From positions 111,196 to 175,195 of the forward strand of contig JAFKFG010000010.1 of assembly GCA_017307355.1 (NCBI GenBank): DNA of 64,000 bases, given 5' to 3'. The DNA is from Alphaproteobacteria bacterium (GTDB lineage Bacteria > Pseudomonadota > Alphaproteobacteria > Micropepsales > Micropepsaceae). The translations under genes and the position numbers were made by a program. The notes under the pieces were generated by a model. It did not search any database. It was not told where the DNA came from and saw nothing but the letters and a program-made list of their open reading frames with translations. Positions 34,573-43,874 of the stretch are shown here, piece by piece. Position 1 is the stretch's first letter. The number at the start of each line of letters is the position of its first letter.

Positions 34573-37500
34573 ACGTCTCCAAGGTTTTCATCGAACGGCC
34601 GGTTCTCACCACGCTGATCATGGCGGCGTTGGTGATCTTCGGCCTGTTCGGCTATTCGAACCTGCCGGTCAGCGAATTGCCCGCGGTGGATTTCCCCACC
34701 ATTTCGGTTTCCGCCAGCCTGCCGGGCGCGGACCCGGAAACCATCGCTTCGGCGGTGGCGACGCCGCTGGAAAACCAGTTCTCCACCATTCCCGGCGTCA
34801 GTTCGATGACGTCGTCCAGTTCCTCGGGCCGCACCTCCATCACCATCCAGTTCGATCTGGACCGCGACATAGACGGGGCGGCGGAAGACGTGCTGGCGGC
34901 GATCCAGCAGGCGGCGCGGCAGCTGCCCGTCAACATGCCGTCGCCGCCCACCTTGCGCAAAGTGAACCCGGCGGACGCGCCCATCCTGTTCCTGGCGATG
35001 CAGTCGGATTCCATGCCGCTCTATCAGCTGGACAAGCTGGCGGAGAATCTCCTGGCCCGGCAGCTTTCCACCTTGAACGGCGTCGCCCAGGTCAATGTGT
35101 TCGGCGCGGCGGCCTTCGCGGTGCGCCTGCAGATGGATCCCACCGCGCTGGCCGCGCGCAATATCGGCATCGACCAGGTGGCGAGCGCGGTGCAGGGGGC
35201 CAATGTCAATATCTCCACCGGCCAGCTCAACGGCCCCAGCCAGGCCACGCTCATTCACGTGAACGGCCAGCTGGCCGACGCCGCGCACTGGAACAAGCAG
35301 ATCATCGCCTATCGCAACGGCGCGCCGGTGCGCATTCGGGATGTGGGCCGGGCCATCGACGGCTACCAGAATGTGCTGGCGGCCAGCTGGTACAATGGCA
35401 AGCGCTCCATCGTGCTGTCGGTCCAGCGCCAGCCGGGCTCCAACACCATCCAGATCGTGGATTCGATCAACAAGGTGATCCCCCGCTTCATCCAGTCGAT
35501 GCCCAAATCGGCGCATCTGACGGTGCTGTATGACCGCAGCCAGTCGATCCGCGCCTCCGTCGCCGACGTCCAGACCACGCTCCTGATCGCCGCGGCGCTG
35601 GTGGTGGCGGTGATCTTCCTGTTCCTGCGCACCCTGTCGGCGACCGTGATCCCATCCCTGGCGCTGCCCATCGCGGTGATCGGCACCTTCGCGGCGATGT
35701 CATTGCTGGGCTACAGCCTGGACAACCTCTCCCTGATGGCGCTCACCCTGTCGGTGGGCTTCATCGTCGACGACGCCATCGTGATGCTGGAGAATATCGT
35801 CCGCCATGTGGAGGAGGGCGAGGAGCCGCGCCAGGCCGCCTTCACCGGCTCGGCGGAAATCGCCTTCACCATCCTCAGCATGACCGTGTCGCTGGCGGCG
35901 GTGTTCATCCCCGTGGTCTTCATGGGCGGCATCATCGGCCGGCTGCTGCACGAATTCGCCGTCACCATCGTGATGGCGATCCTGATCTCGGGCGTGATTT
36001 CGGTGACCCTGACGCCGATGCTGTGTTCGCGCTTCATCAAGCCGGGCAAGAGCGCCGAGCATGGCAAATTCTACCAATGGACGGAAAACGCCTTCGACCG
36101 GGTGCAGGCGGGCTATGAGCGCTCGCTGAGCTGGGCGATGAACCACGGCCGCTTCATCATGGGGCTGTTCGCGCTCAGCCTGGTGGCGACGGTGGTCCTG
36201 TTCATGACCATCCAGACCGATTTCATCCCGTCCGAGGATACCGGACAGATCAACGTCAATACCGAAGCGGCGGACCGCACCTCATTCGCCCAGATGGTGA
36301 AATACCAGAAGCAGCTGGCCGACATTGCCTCGCGCGATCCCAATGTGCAGGGCGTGATGTCGTCGGTGGGCGGGGGCGGGGCGCGCAACGGCACCAACAC
36401 CGGCTCGATGCTGTTCAAGCTCAAGCCCGCCTCCGAGCGCGATCTGACCGCCGACGAAGTTATCCAGGAGCTTCGGCCCAAGCTGGGACGGGTGCTGGGG
36501 GTCAATGCCTTCATGCAGAATCCGCCCGCCATCCGCGTCGGCGGCATGCAATCCAAATCGATGTATCAATATACGCTGCAGGACACGAACCAGGACGAGC
36601 TGCGCGCCAACGCCACCAAGCTTTTGGGCGCCCTGCAGCATGTGCCCGGCTTCGCGGACGTCACCAGCGACATGGATTTCGCCAGCCCCTCGGTGAATGT
36701 CGAGATCGACCGCGACCAGGCCGCCAGCCATGGCGTCTCCATCGCCTCGATCGAGACCGCGCTGGGCGCCAGTTTCGGCGGCCAGCAGATCTCCACCATC
36801 TATGCCACCGATGCCGAATATTGGGTGATGCTGGAGCTGTTGCCGCAATATCAGAACGACATCAACGATATCGGCCAGCTCTATATTTCTTCCAGCATGG
36901 GCGGCGGCGGCAGTTCCGCCACAGCGTCCGCCGCGGGCATCGCGCCCAACGGCAATGCCGGTTCGACGACGTCCTCCTCCACCGCGGGAAGCGTCAACAC
37001 GCTGGTGCCGCTCGGCGCGGTGACCAGGCTCACGCCCGGCACCATGCCGCTGGCGGTCAACCATCTGGGCCAGCTGCCGGCGATCACCATCTCCTTCAAC
37101 CTGACCAAGGGCTATGCCCTGTCCGATGCGGTGACGGCCATCAACAAGGCCCGCGACGAAGCGGGTATTCCCCAAACCGTGCTGGGCCAGTTCCAGGGCC
37201 AGGCCCAGGCGTTCCAGAGTTCGATGGGCAATATGGGGCTTCTGCTCACCATCGCCATCATCACGGTCTATATCATCCTGGGCATTCTCTATGAGAGCTT
37301 CATCCATCCCCTGACCATTCTCTCCGGCCTGCCGTCGGCGGCGGTGGGAGCGCTGATCACCCTGTGGCTGTTCGGCGTGCCGCTCAGCCTCTATGCCTTT
37401 GTCGGCATGATCATGCTGATCGGCATCGTGAAGAAGAACGCCATCATGATGATCGACTTCGCGCTCAATCGCGAACGGGGCGCGGAAAGGGCCGAACCGC

Positions 37501-37823
37501 ATGTCGCCATCTATGAAGCGGCCATCGTGCGCTTCCGTCCCATCATGATGACCACCATGGCCGCCCTGATGGGCACCTTGCCGGTGGCGATCGGACTGGG
37601 CGCGGGCTCGGAAGCGCGGCGGCCCTTGGGCCTGGCGGTGGTGGGCGGGCTGATATTGTCTCAGGCGCTGACGCTCTACATCACGCCTGTGATCTATGTG
37701 TATCTGGATCGGGCGGGCAAATGGCTGGCCGATTGGCGTCCGTTCGGCGGCAAACCAAAGCCTCAGAGCCCGTCGCGCCCCCATGACGGCGGTCCCGAGC
37801 CGCACCCAGCCCCTGCCGAATAG
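34569..37823 (+). CDS. RND efflux permease (AcrB/MdtB-like)
   Basis: A 1084-residue inner-membrane proton-driven multidrug pump. The N-terminus MNVSKVFIERPVLTTLIMAAL is typical, with 12 membrane helices in two repeats separated by two large periplasmic loops. LSVGFIVDDAIVMLENIVRH (near 395-415) is the helix 4 motif with the paired aspartates needed for proton transport. A Gly/Ser/Ala-rich insertion near 770-810 (SMGGGGSSATASAAGIA) is unusual in length for the family. It is translationally coupled to the adaptor. Substrate range is unknown. Confidence 0.95.
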   Translation: MNVSKVFIERPVLTTLIMAALVIFGLFGYSNLPVSELPAVDFPTISVSASLPGADPETIASAVATPLENQFSTIPGVSSMTSSSSSGRTSITIQFDLDRDIDGAAEDVLAAIQQAARQLPVNMPSPPTLRKVNPADAPILFLAMQSDSMPLYQLDKLAENLLARQLSTLNGVAQVNVFGAAAFAVRLQMDPTALAARNIGIDQVASAVQGANVNISTGQLNGPSQATLIHVNGQLADAAHWNKQIIAYRNGAPVRIRDVGRAIDGYQNVLAASWYNGKRSIVLSVQRQPGSNTIQIVDSINKVIPRFIQSMPKSAHLTVLYDRSQSIRASVADVQTTLLIAAALVVAVIFLFLRTLSATVIPSLALPIAVIGTFAAMSLLGYSLDNLSLMALTLSVGFIVDDAIVMLENIVRHVEEGEEPRQAAFTGSAEIAFTILSMTVSLAAVFIPVVFMGGIIGRLLHEFAVTIVMAILISGVISVTLTPMLCSRFIKPGKSAEHGKFYQWTENAFDRVQAGYERSLSWAMNHGRFIMGLFALSLVATVVLFMTIQTDFIPSEDTGQINVNTEAADRTSFAQMVKYQKQLADIASRDPNVQGVMSSVGGGGARNGTNTGSMLFKLKPASERDLTADEVIQELRPKLGRVLGVNAFMQNPPAIRVGGMQSKSMYQYTLQDTNQDELRANATKLLGALQHVPGFADVTSDMDFASPSVNVEIDRDQAASHGVSIASIETALGASFGGQQISTIYATDAEYWVMLELLPQYQNDINDIGQLYISSSMGGGGSSATASAAGIAPNGNAGSTTSSSTAGSVNTLVPLGAVTRLTPGTMPLAVNHLGQLPAITISFNLTKGYALSDAVTAINKARDEAGIPQTVLGQFQGQAQAFQSSMGNMGLLLTIAIITVYIILGILYESFIHPLTILSGLPSAAVGALITLWLFGVPLSLYAFVGMIMLIGIVKKNAIMMIDFALNRERGAERAEPHVAIYEAAIVRFRPIMMTTMAALMGTLPVAIGLGAGSEARRPLGLAVVGGLILSQALTLYITPVIYVYLDRAGKWLADWRPFGGKPKPQSPSRPHDGGPEPHPAPAE

Positions 37824-37973
37824 GGAACCATGCGGCGCCCGGAGGGACGGATTCGCGGGCAAAAACCTCATGCGAAAGCCTCCGCGGCCGGCGAAAATCC
37901 TGCCGGCGATGCGGGCTTGAGGGCCTGAAAAACCATAAAAAACGCTATGGGTTAGGTGAAACCCACGGGGCCG

Positions 37974-38002
37974 TTGCGTTGCCTACGCGGTTGCAACATA
38001 AA
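37974..38002 (+). promoter_or_regulatory. Putative sigma-70 promoter for pyc
   Basis: TTGCGT (37974-37979) and CATAAA (37997-38002) are 17 bases apart and 30 bases upstream of the pyruvate carboxylase start. The fit is moderate. Confidence 0.4.
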
Positions 38003-38031
38003 GCTTCGTCAATCTTCCCAGGCTCTTTCGT

Positions 38032-41000
38032 ATGTCCGTGCCCTTTCGCCGCCTGCTGGTGGCCAATCGTTCCGAGATCGCGATCCGCGTGTTCCGTGCG
38101 GCGACGGAACTCGGCATTTCCACCATCGCGGTCTATGCGGAGGAGGACAAACTCTCCCTCCATCGCTTCAAGGCGGACGAGGCCTATCAGATCGGCAAGG
38201 GCAAGGGCCCGGTCGAAGCCTATCTGTCCATCGACGAGATTCTCCGGGTGGCCAAGGAGGCCAAGGCCGACGCCATCCATCCCGGTTACGGCCTTCTGTC
38301 GGAAAGCCCGGAATTCGCCGAAGCCTGCGCGGCGGCCGGCATCGTCTTCATCGGCCCGTCGCCCAAGACCCTGCGCATGCTGGGCAACAAGGTGGACGCT
38401 CGCAATCTGGCCGTCTCAGTGGGCGTGCCGGTGATGCCCGCCAGCCCGCCTTTGCCGGACGATCCGGAAAAGGTGAAGGCGCTGGCGCGCGAGGTCGGCT
38501 ATCCGGTGATGCTGAAAGCCTCCTGGGGCGGCGGCGGGCGCGGCATGCGCCCCATCGACAGCGAAGAGGGGCTGCTCGACGCCGTCTTCACCGCCAAGCG
38601 CGAAGCCAAGGCCGCCTTCGGCAAGGACGAAGTCTATTTGGAAAAACTGGTGCGCCGCGCCCGCCATGTCGAAGTGCAGGTGCTGGGCGACGCCCATGGC
38701 ACATTGGTGCATCTCTATGAGCGCGATTGCTCCATCCAGCGCCGCAACCAGAAAGTGATCGAGCGGGCGCCCGCGCCCTATCTCGACCCCGCCACCCGCC
38801 AGGAATTGTGCGCGGCGGCGCTGCGCATCGCGGGCGGCACCGATTATGTGGGCGCCGGCACTGTCGAATTCCTGATGGATGTCGACAGCGGCAAATTCTA
38901 TTTCATCGAAGTCAATCCGCGCGTCCAGGTCGAGCATACGGTCACCGAAGTGATCTGCGATCTCGACATCGTGAAAGCCCAGATCCGCATCGCCGAAGGC
39001 AAGCGTATCGGCGCCATCACCGAAGATGGCGGCTACGAAACCGGCATTCCGCCTCAGGCGCTGATCTCGCCCCGCGGCCATGCCATGCAGTGCCGCATCA
39101 CCACGGAAAATCCGGAAAACAACTTCATTCCCGATTACGGCCGCATCATCGCTTATCGCGGCGCCACCGGCTTCGGCATCCGCATCGACGGCGGCACCGC
39201 TTACTCCGGCGCGGTGGTGACCCGCTGGTACGATCCGCTCCTGGAAAAAGTCACCGCCTGGGCTTCGACCCCGGGCGAGGCCATCGCCCGCATGGAACGG
39301 GCCTTGCGCGAATACCGCATCCGGGGCGTGGCGACCAATCTGCCGTTCCTGGAATCGGTGCTCAGCCATCCCAAATTCCGCTCCAATCAATACACCACGC
39401 GCTTCATCGACGAGACGCCGGAGCTGTTCCAGCTGCCGCCCCGCCGCGATCGCGCCACCAAGCTGCTCACTTACATCGCCGACGTGACGGTGAACGGCCA
39501 TCCGGAAACCCGCGGCCGCGCGCTGCCGCCCGCCGATGCCAGGAAACCCGCGGTTCCGCTGTTCGATGGCGCGCCCATTCCGGGCACCAAGCAGCGCCTG
39601 GACCAGCTGGGCCCCGAGAAATTCGCGGCCTGGATGAAGGACCAGAAGCAGGTCCTGATCACCGACACCACCATGCGCGACGCGCACCAGTCCCTGCTGG
39701 CGACGCGCATGCGCACCTATGACATTGCGGGCGTGGCTTCGGCTTATGCCAAGGGCCTGCCGCAGCTTCTGTCCTTGGAATGCTGGGGCGGCGCCACCTT
39801 CGACGTGGCGATGCGCTTTCTGGGCGAAGATCCCTGGGAGCGGCTGGCGCGGATCCGCGAAGCCTCGCCCAACATCCTCACCCAGATGCTGCTGCGCGGC
39901 GCCAATGGCGTGGGCTACACCAATTATCCCGACAATGTGGTGAAGGATTTCGTCCGCCGCGCCGCCGGTGCGGGCATGGATCTGTTCCGCATCTTCGATT
40001 GCCTCAATTGGGTGGAGAATATGCGCGTCGCCATCGATGCGGTGCGCGAGGCGGGCAAGCTGGCGGAAGGCGCGGTCTGCTATACCGGCGATATTTTCGA
40101 TCCGGCGCGGGCCAAATACGACCTGGCCTATTACATCCGCATGGCCAAGGAGATCGAGAAGGCCGGCTGCCATATCCTGGCGATCAAGGACATGGCGGGG
40201 CTGCTCAAGCCCGCCCAGGCACGGGTGCTGGTGGCGGCGCTGAAGAACGAGGTCGGCCTGCCGATCCATCTGCACACCCACGACACCTCCGGCATCGCGG
40301 GCGCCACCATCCTGGCCGCGATCGATGCGGGCGTGGATGCGGTGGACGGGGCGATGGACGCGATGTCGGGCAACACCTCGCAGCCTTGCCTGGGTTCGGT
40401 GGTGGAGGCTTTGCGCCACACCCCGCGCGATCCGGGCCTGGACCCCGAAGCGATCCGCCAGATCAGCTTTTATTGGGAAGCGGTGCGCACCCAATATGCC
40501 GCGTTCGAAAGCGATCTGAAGGCGGGCGCCTCGGAAGTCTATCTGCACGAAATGCCGGGCGGCCAGTTCACCAACCTCAAGGAACAGGCCCGCTCGCTGG
40601 GACTGGAGACGCGCTGGCATGAAGTCGCCAAGGCCTATCGTGCCGCCAACGACCTGTTCGGCGACATCGTGAAAGTCACGCCATCCTCCAAAGTGGTGGG
40701 CGACATGGCGCTGATGATGGTGTCGCAGAATCTCACCAGCGCCGAAGTGCTGGACCCCAAGACCGACATGGCCTTCCCCGCCTCGGTGGTGGAAATGCTG
40801 CGCGGCGATCTGGGCCAGCCTTTGGGCGGCTGGCCGAAAGCGCTGCAGGACAAGGCGCTGAAAGATATCAAGCCCATCACCGAACGTCCCGGCGCGCGCT
40901 TGCTTGCCGCCGATCTCGACGCCACCCGCAAGGAGGTCGAAACCAAGATCGGCCGTCCGCTGGAAGGCGACGAGCTGATGTCCTACCTGATGTATCCCAA

Positions 41001-41493
41001 AGTCTTCACGGACTATGCGGCGATGCAGGGCAAATATGGCCCGGTATCGGTGCTGCCCACGCCGGTCTTCTTCTACGGCATGAAGCTGGGCGAGGAGATC
41101 GCGGTCGAGCTGGAACGGGGCAAGTCGTTGGTGCTGCGCCTGCAGACCATCGGCGAGACCGACGAAGAAGGCAAAGTACGCGTCTTCTTCGAACTCAATG
41201 GCCAGCCCCGCATCGTCAAGGTGCCCAACCGCTCCGCCAAGGCGACGGTGGAAGTGCGGCGCAAGGCGGAAGAAGGCAACGACACCCATGTCGCCGCGCC
41301 CATGCCCGGCGCCATCTCCACCATCGCGGTGAAGAAGGGCGAAGCGGTCAAGGCGGGCGATGTGCTCCTCACCATCGAAGCGATGAAGATGGAAACCGCG
41401 CTGCATGCGCCGCGCGACGGCACCGTCGCCGAATTGCTGGTGACGCCGGGCGCCCAGATCGACGCCAAGGATCTGCTGGTTGTCTTGAGTTAA
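38032..41493 (+). CDS. pyc: Pyruvate carboxylase
   Basis: A 1153-residue biotin enzyme converting pyruvate and bicarbonate to oxaloacetate, the main anaplerotic step. Biotin carboxylase (1-455) shows LLVANRSEIAIRVFRAA, KASWGGGGRGMR, and EVNPRVQVEHTVTE. The carboxyltransferase (about 540-810) shows DTTMRDAHQSLLATRMRTYD, ECWGGATFDVAMRFL and HTHDTSGIAGATILAAIDAG. The biotin carboxyl carrier (about 1080-1153) carries the biotinylation lysine in TIEAMKMETAL. The length matches the single-chain PYC. Oxaloacetate and pyruvate balance ties it to the LeuB/CimA pathways only indirectly. Confidence 0.97.
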   Translation: MSVPFRRLLVANRSEIAIRVFRAATELGISTIAVYAEEDKLSLHRFKADEAYQIGKGKGPVEAYLSIDEILRVAKEAKADAIHPGYGLLSESPEFAEACAAAGIVFIGPSPKTLRMLGNKVDARNLAVSVGVPVMPASPPLPDDPEKVKALAREVGYPVMLKASWGGGGRGMRPIDSEEGLLDAVFTAKREAKAAFGKDEVYLEKLVRRARHVEVQVLGDAHGTLVHLYERDCSIQRRNQKVIERAPAPYLDPATRQELCAAALRIAGGTDYVGAGTVEFLMDVDSGKFYFIEVNPRVQVEHTVTEVICDLDIVKAQIRIAEGKRIGAITEDGGYETGIPPQALISPRGHAMQCRITTENPENNFIPDYGRIIAYRGATGFGIRIDGGTAYSGAVVTRWYDPLLEKVTAWASTPGEAIARMERALREYRIRGVATNLPFLESVLSHPKFRSNQYTTRFIDETPELFQLPPRRDRATKLLTYIADVTVNGHPETRGRALPPADARKPAVPLFDGAPIPGTKQRLDQLGPEKFAAWMKDQKQVLITDTTMRDAHQSLLATRMRTYDIAGVASAYAKGLPQLLSLECWGGATFDVAMRFLGEDPWERLARIREASPNILTQMLLRGANGVGYTNYPDNVVKDFVRRAAGAGMDLFRIFDCLNWVENMRVAIDAVREAGKLAEGAVCYTGDIFDPARAKYDLAYYIRMAKEIEKAGCHILAIKDMAGLLKPAQARVLVAALKNEVGLPIHLHTHDTSGIAGATILAAIDAGVDAVDGAMDAMSGNTSQPCLGSVVEALRHTPRDPGLDPEAIRQISFYWEAVRTQYAAFESDLKAGASEVYLHEMPGGQFTNLKEQARSLGLETRWHEVAKAYRAANDLFGDIVKVTPSSKVVGDMALMMVSQNLTSAEVLDPKTDMAFPASVVEMLRGDLGQPLGGWPKALQDKALKDIKPITERPGARLLAADLDATRKEVETKIGRPLEGDELMSYLMYPKVFTDYAAMQGKYGPVSVLPTPVFFYGMKLGEEIAVELERGKSLVLRLQTIGETDEEGKVRVFFELNGQPRIVKVPNRSAKATVEVRRKAEEGNDTHVAAPMPGAISTIAVKKGEAVKAGDVLLTIEAMKMETALHAPRDGTVAELLVTPGAQIDAKDLLVVLS

Positions 41494-41522
41494 AATTTAT
41501 ACGCCGGTATTGCCGCCGAGCG

Positions 41523-41558
41523 GATGCAGCTTTAATTCTGTTACAACGGGGCTGCATC
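41523..41558. terminator. Inverted repeat after pyc
   Basis: GATGCAGC (41523-41530) and GCTGCATC (41551-41558) are perfect inverted copies 20 bases apart, 30 bases after the pyc stop and 13 bases before the next TTG start. There is no T-tract, so it may be a weak terminator or a structure affecting initiation of the next gene. Confidence 0.45.
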
Positions 41559-41571
41559 TGGGGGCGAAGCT

Positions 41572-42255
41572 TTGCGCGCGCACGGGCACTTTGGACGGCG
41601 CGGCCTGCTGGCCGCGCTTTTGCTCGGGCTGACAGCGATGCCAGCCTCGGCCGCCGACGCGAAATGTGTGCGTCCGAATATAGAACAGTTTCTTGAAAGT
41701 GCCCGAACGGCGATCCACGCGACCGGAAGTTATTTTCCATCGCCGGAAGCAAAGTATCTCTCCTTCGAAACCGGAGGGCAGACCTTGCAATGGCTGGGCG
41801 CATCCTGGTGGGGACCGAAAATGGGTGCGCTCTTCGTCATCGATTGTCGGGGAAAGCGGGTCGCTGCGCTGCCTTTAGGGTTTGTCAAGAAGCTACGCAA
41901 TGGCCCGATCGTGCCGGGGTTCGGCCCCACATTCGAGGTCGATTATGTGTCCGGCACTGGAACGGGCGTGGAAGTGCAGACGATTCTCCTTGTCGCGTTC
42001 AGAGATGGCGTCATTTCCACCGTCTGGAGCCATCAGGGGTCGGATATGGAAGGCAATTTCGAATATGAATATAACGAGATTGTCTCGCCGCAGTTCAGTC
42101 GCGATGGGTTGCGGATCGACGTGCATAAAAAGCGGAAGGTTGGCTCTTACAAGGATCCCGATTTCGGGTGGCCGCCCAACACCACGCATGTTTTTCCGGT
42201 TGAGCATTTTTGCTGGAACACAACCGGCAACGCCTTTACGGTTTGCGTCAAATAG
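41572..42255 (+). CDS. Secreted protein of unknown function
   Basis: A 227-residue protein beginning at a TTG codon. The N-terminus has an arginine-rich start and hydrophobic stretch, GRRGLLAALLLGLTAMPASA, a convincing signal peptide with cleavage before ADAKC. The mature part contains three cysteines (DAKCVRPN, VIDCRGKR, HFCWNTTG) plus a final CVK, possibly disulfide-bonded, and many aromatic residues. I do not recognise the domain. It lies 78 bases after pyc behind an inverted repeat and is followed by a 12-bp hairpin. TTG is taken as start since no upstream ATG is in frame. Confidence 0.75.
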   Translation: MRAHGHFGRRGLLAALLLGLTAMPASAADAKCVRPNIEQFLESARTAIHATGSYFPSPEAKYLSFETGGQTLQWLGASWWGPKMGALFVIDCRGKRVAALPLGFVKKLRNGPIVPGFGPTFEVDYVSGTGTGVEVQTILLVAFRDGVISTVWSHQGSDMEGNFEYEYNEIVSPQFSRDGLRIDVHKKRKVGSYKDPDFGWPPNTTHVFPVEHFCWNTTGNAFTVCVK

Positions 42256-42257
42256 GC

Positions 42258-42292
42258 GAGCCGGGCGCGAGAGGGTTCACCGCGCCCGGCTC
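42258..42292 (+). terminator. Strong hairpin after the secreted-protein gene
   Basis: A perfect 12-bp stem pairs GAGCCGGGCGCG (42258-42269) with CGCGCCCGGCTC (42281-42292) around an 11-base loop, two bases after the TAG stop (42253-42255). No T-run follows, so it is a terminator-like hairpin rather than a textbook one. Confidence 0.65.
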
Positions 42293-42436
42293 TAACCCTC
42301 CACGGCCTGTTGGGGCCGAATATGGGCTTGGCTCATGTTTTCACTTCGGCGGCATGTTTCAATTCTTTGCTGCGCGGATGGTTAAAAGCACGGGCCGCCT
42401 GTGACAGGCACGGGCGCCGGCGTGTAGACAGATGCC

Positions 42437-43858
42437 ATGAGCGCAGCGATCCCACCCGCCTGCGACGCGGGCAATGCCGCACATTCCGCCGCGCAGGCCG
42501 TGCGCCATCCGAACTGGATCCTGGCCGCCACCATTCTCGCCTCCAGCCTCGCCTTCATTGATGGGTCGGTGATCAATGTCGGGCTGGCCGCCATCGGCGC
42601 CAGTCTCAAGGCCGGAGCGGGCGATCTTTCCTGGGTGATCAATGCCTATCTGTTGCCGCTGGGCGCGTTGCTGCTTCTGGGCGGCGCGGCGGGCGACCGT
42701 TATGGCCGGATGCGGCTTCTGGTGGCGGGCACGCTTTTGTTTGGCCTCGCCTCCATCGCCTGTGCCTTGGCGCCGAGCCTCACTCTGTTGCTGGCGGGGC
42801 GGGCGGCCCAGGGGATCGGCGCGGCGATGCTGTTGCCCAACAGTCTGGCGATCCTGGGTGCATCTTTTTCCGGTCCGGCGCGGGGTCAGGCGGTGGGAAT
42901 CTGGGCGGCGATGGGATCGGTGATGGGCGCGGCCGGGCCGGTGCTGGGTGGCTGGCTGATCGATAGCTGGAGCTGGCGCGCCATCTTCCTGATCAACCTG
43001 CCGCTGGTGGCGGGGGCGGCCCTGCTGGCCCTGCTGTTTGTCCGGGACACGCAGGAACGAGACGCGCCGGCGCTGGATTGGCCGGGCGGAGCGCTGGCGA
43101 CGGCGGGGCTGGGCGCCATCACCTGGGGCCTGACCATCGGCACCGGACCGGGCGGCTGGACGGGTCTCGCCATGCTCCTGGCCGGCGCCGGAGCGTTTCT
43201 GACGCTGGGCTTTCTGGCCGTGGAAAGAGCGCGGGGCGAACAGGCGATGATGCCGCTGGGCCTGTTCGGTTCCGCCAGCTTCGTCGGCCTGACGATTTAC
43301 ACCTGGCTTCTGTGGGGCGCGCTGGGCGCGTTGATAAGCCTGGTTCCCTATCTGCTGATCGAAGCGGGCGGCTATTCCGGCACCGGCGCCGGCGCGGCGT
43401 TGATGCCGTTCGCGCTGCTGCTGACCGTGGGCTCGCCCGTGATGGGCCGGGTGGCGGGACGGATGGGGCCGCGGCTGCCGCTGACGATCGGCGCGCTGGT
43501 GACGGCTGGGGGATTTCTGCTGCTGCGGACGGGCGAAACCACGGATTATTGGACCGGCGTCTTTCCCGGCATTCTGGTGATCGCCATCGGCATGTCGGGA
43601 GCGGTGGCGCCCCTGACCGCGGCGGTGCTGTCATCGGTGGACGATGCTCATACCGGTTCGGCCTCCGGCCTCAACAGCGCGGTGGCGCGCGTCGCGGGCA
43701 TGGTCGCGGTGGCGCTTCTGGGCGGCGTGCTGGGCGCGTCGGGTCCGGTTTTGAAACACGGATTTGATGCCGCGATGATCGCCTGTGCCGCCGCCGCGCT
43801 GGCGGGCGCGGCCTGTGCTTTCTTCCTTATCCGCGTCGGTCAGGCGAATTCGCGATAG
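42437..43858 (+). CDS. MFS transporter, DHA2 (14-helix) family
   Basis: A 473-residue drug:H+ antiporter. Signature segments are WILAATILASSLAFIDGSVINVGL in helix 1, LGGAAGDRYGRMRLLVAGT (motif A), GRAAQGIGAAMLLPNSLAIL (motif B region) and GPVLGGWLIDSWSWRAIFLINLP (motif C region). About 13-14 hydrophobic segments can be counted. It is convergent with the hydrolase gene, leaving 16 bases between stops. The substrate is unknown; homologues export antibiotics and dyes. Confidence 0.9.
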   Translation: MSAAIPPACDAGNAAHSAAQAVRHPNWILAATILASSLAFIDGSVINVGLAAIGASLKAGAGDLSWVINAYLLPLGALLLLGGAAGDRYGRMRLLVAGTLLFGLASIACALAPSLTLLLAGRAAQGIGAAMLLPNSLAILGASFSGPARGQAVGIWAAMGSVMGAAGPVLGGWLIDSWSWRAIFLINLPLVAGAALLALLFVRDTQERDAPALDWPGGALATAGLGAITWGLTIGTGPGGWTGLAMLLAGAGAFLTLGFLAVERARGEQAMMPLGLFGSASFVGLTIYTWLLWGALGALISLVPYLLIEAGGYSGTGAGAALMPFALLLTVGSPVMGRVAGRMGPRLPLTIGALVTAGGFLLLRTGETTDYWTGVFPGILVIAIGMSGAVAPLTAAVLSSVDDAHTGSASGLNSAVARVAGMVAVALLGGVLGASGPVLKHGFDAAMIACAAAALAGAACAFFLIRVGQANSR

Positions 43859-43874
43859 CCGCGCCCGCCTCCGC

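Noticed and set aside
38416..41406. Very long open frame (about 996 codons) antisense to pyruvate carboxylase
   Set aside because: It mirrors pyc codon by codon, gives a His/Gln/Arg-rich composition with no domain, and is a normal by-product of high third-position GC.
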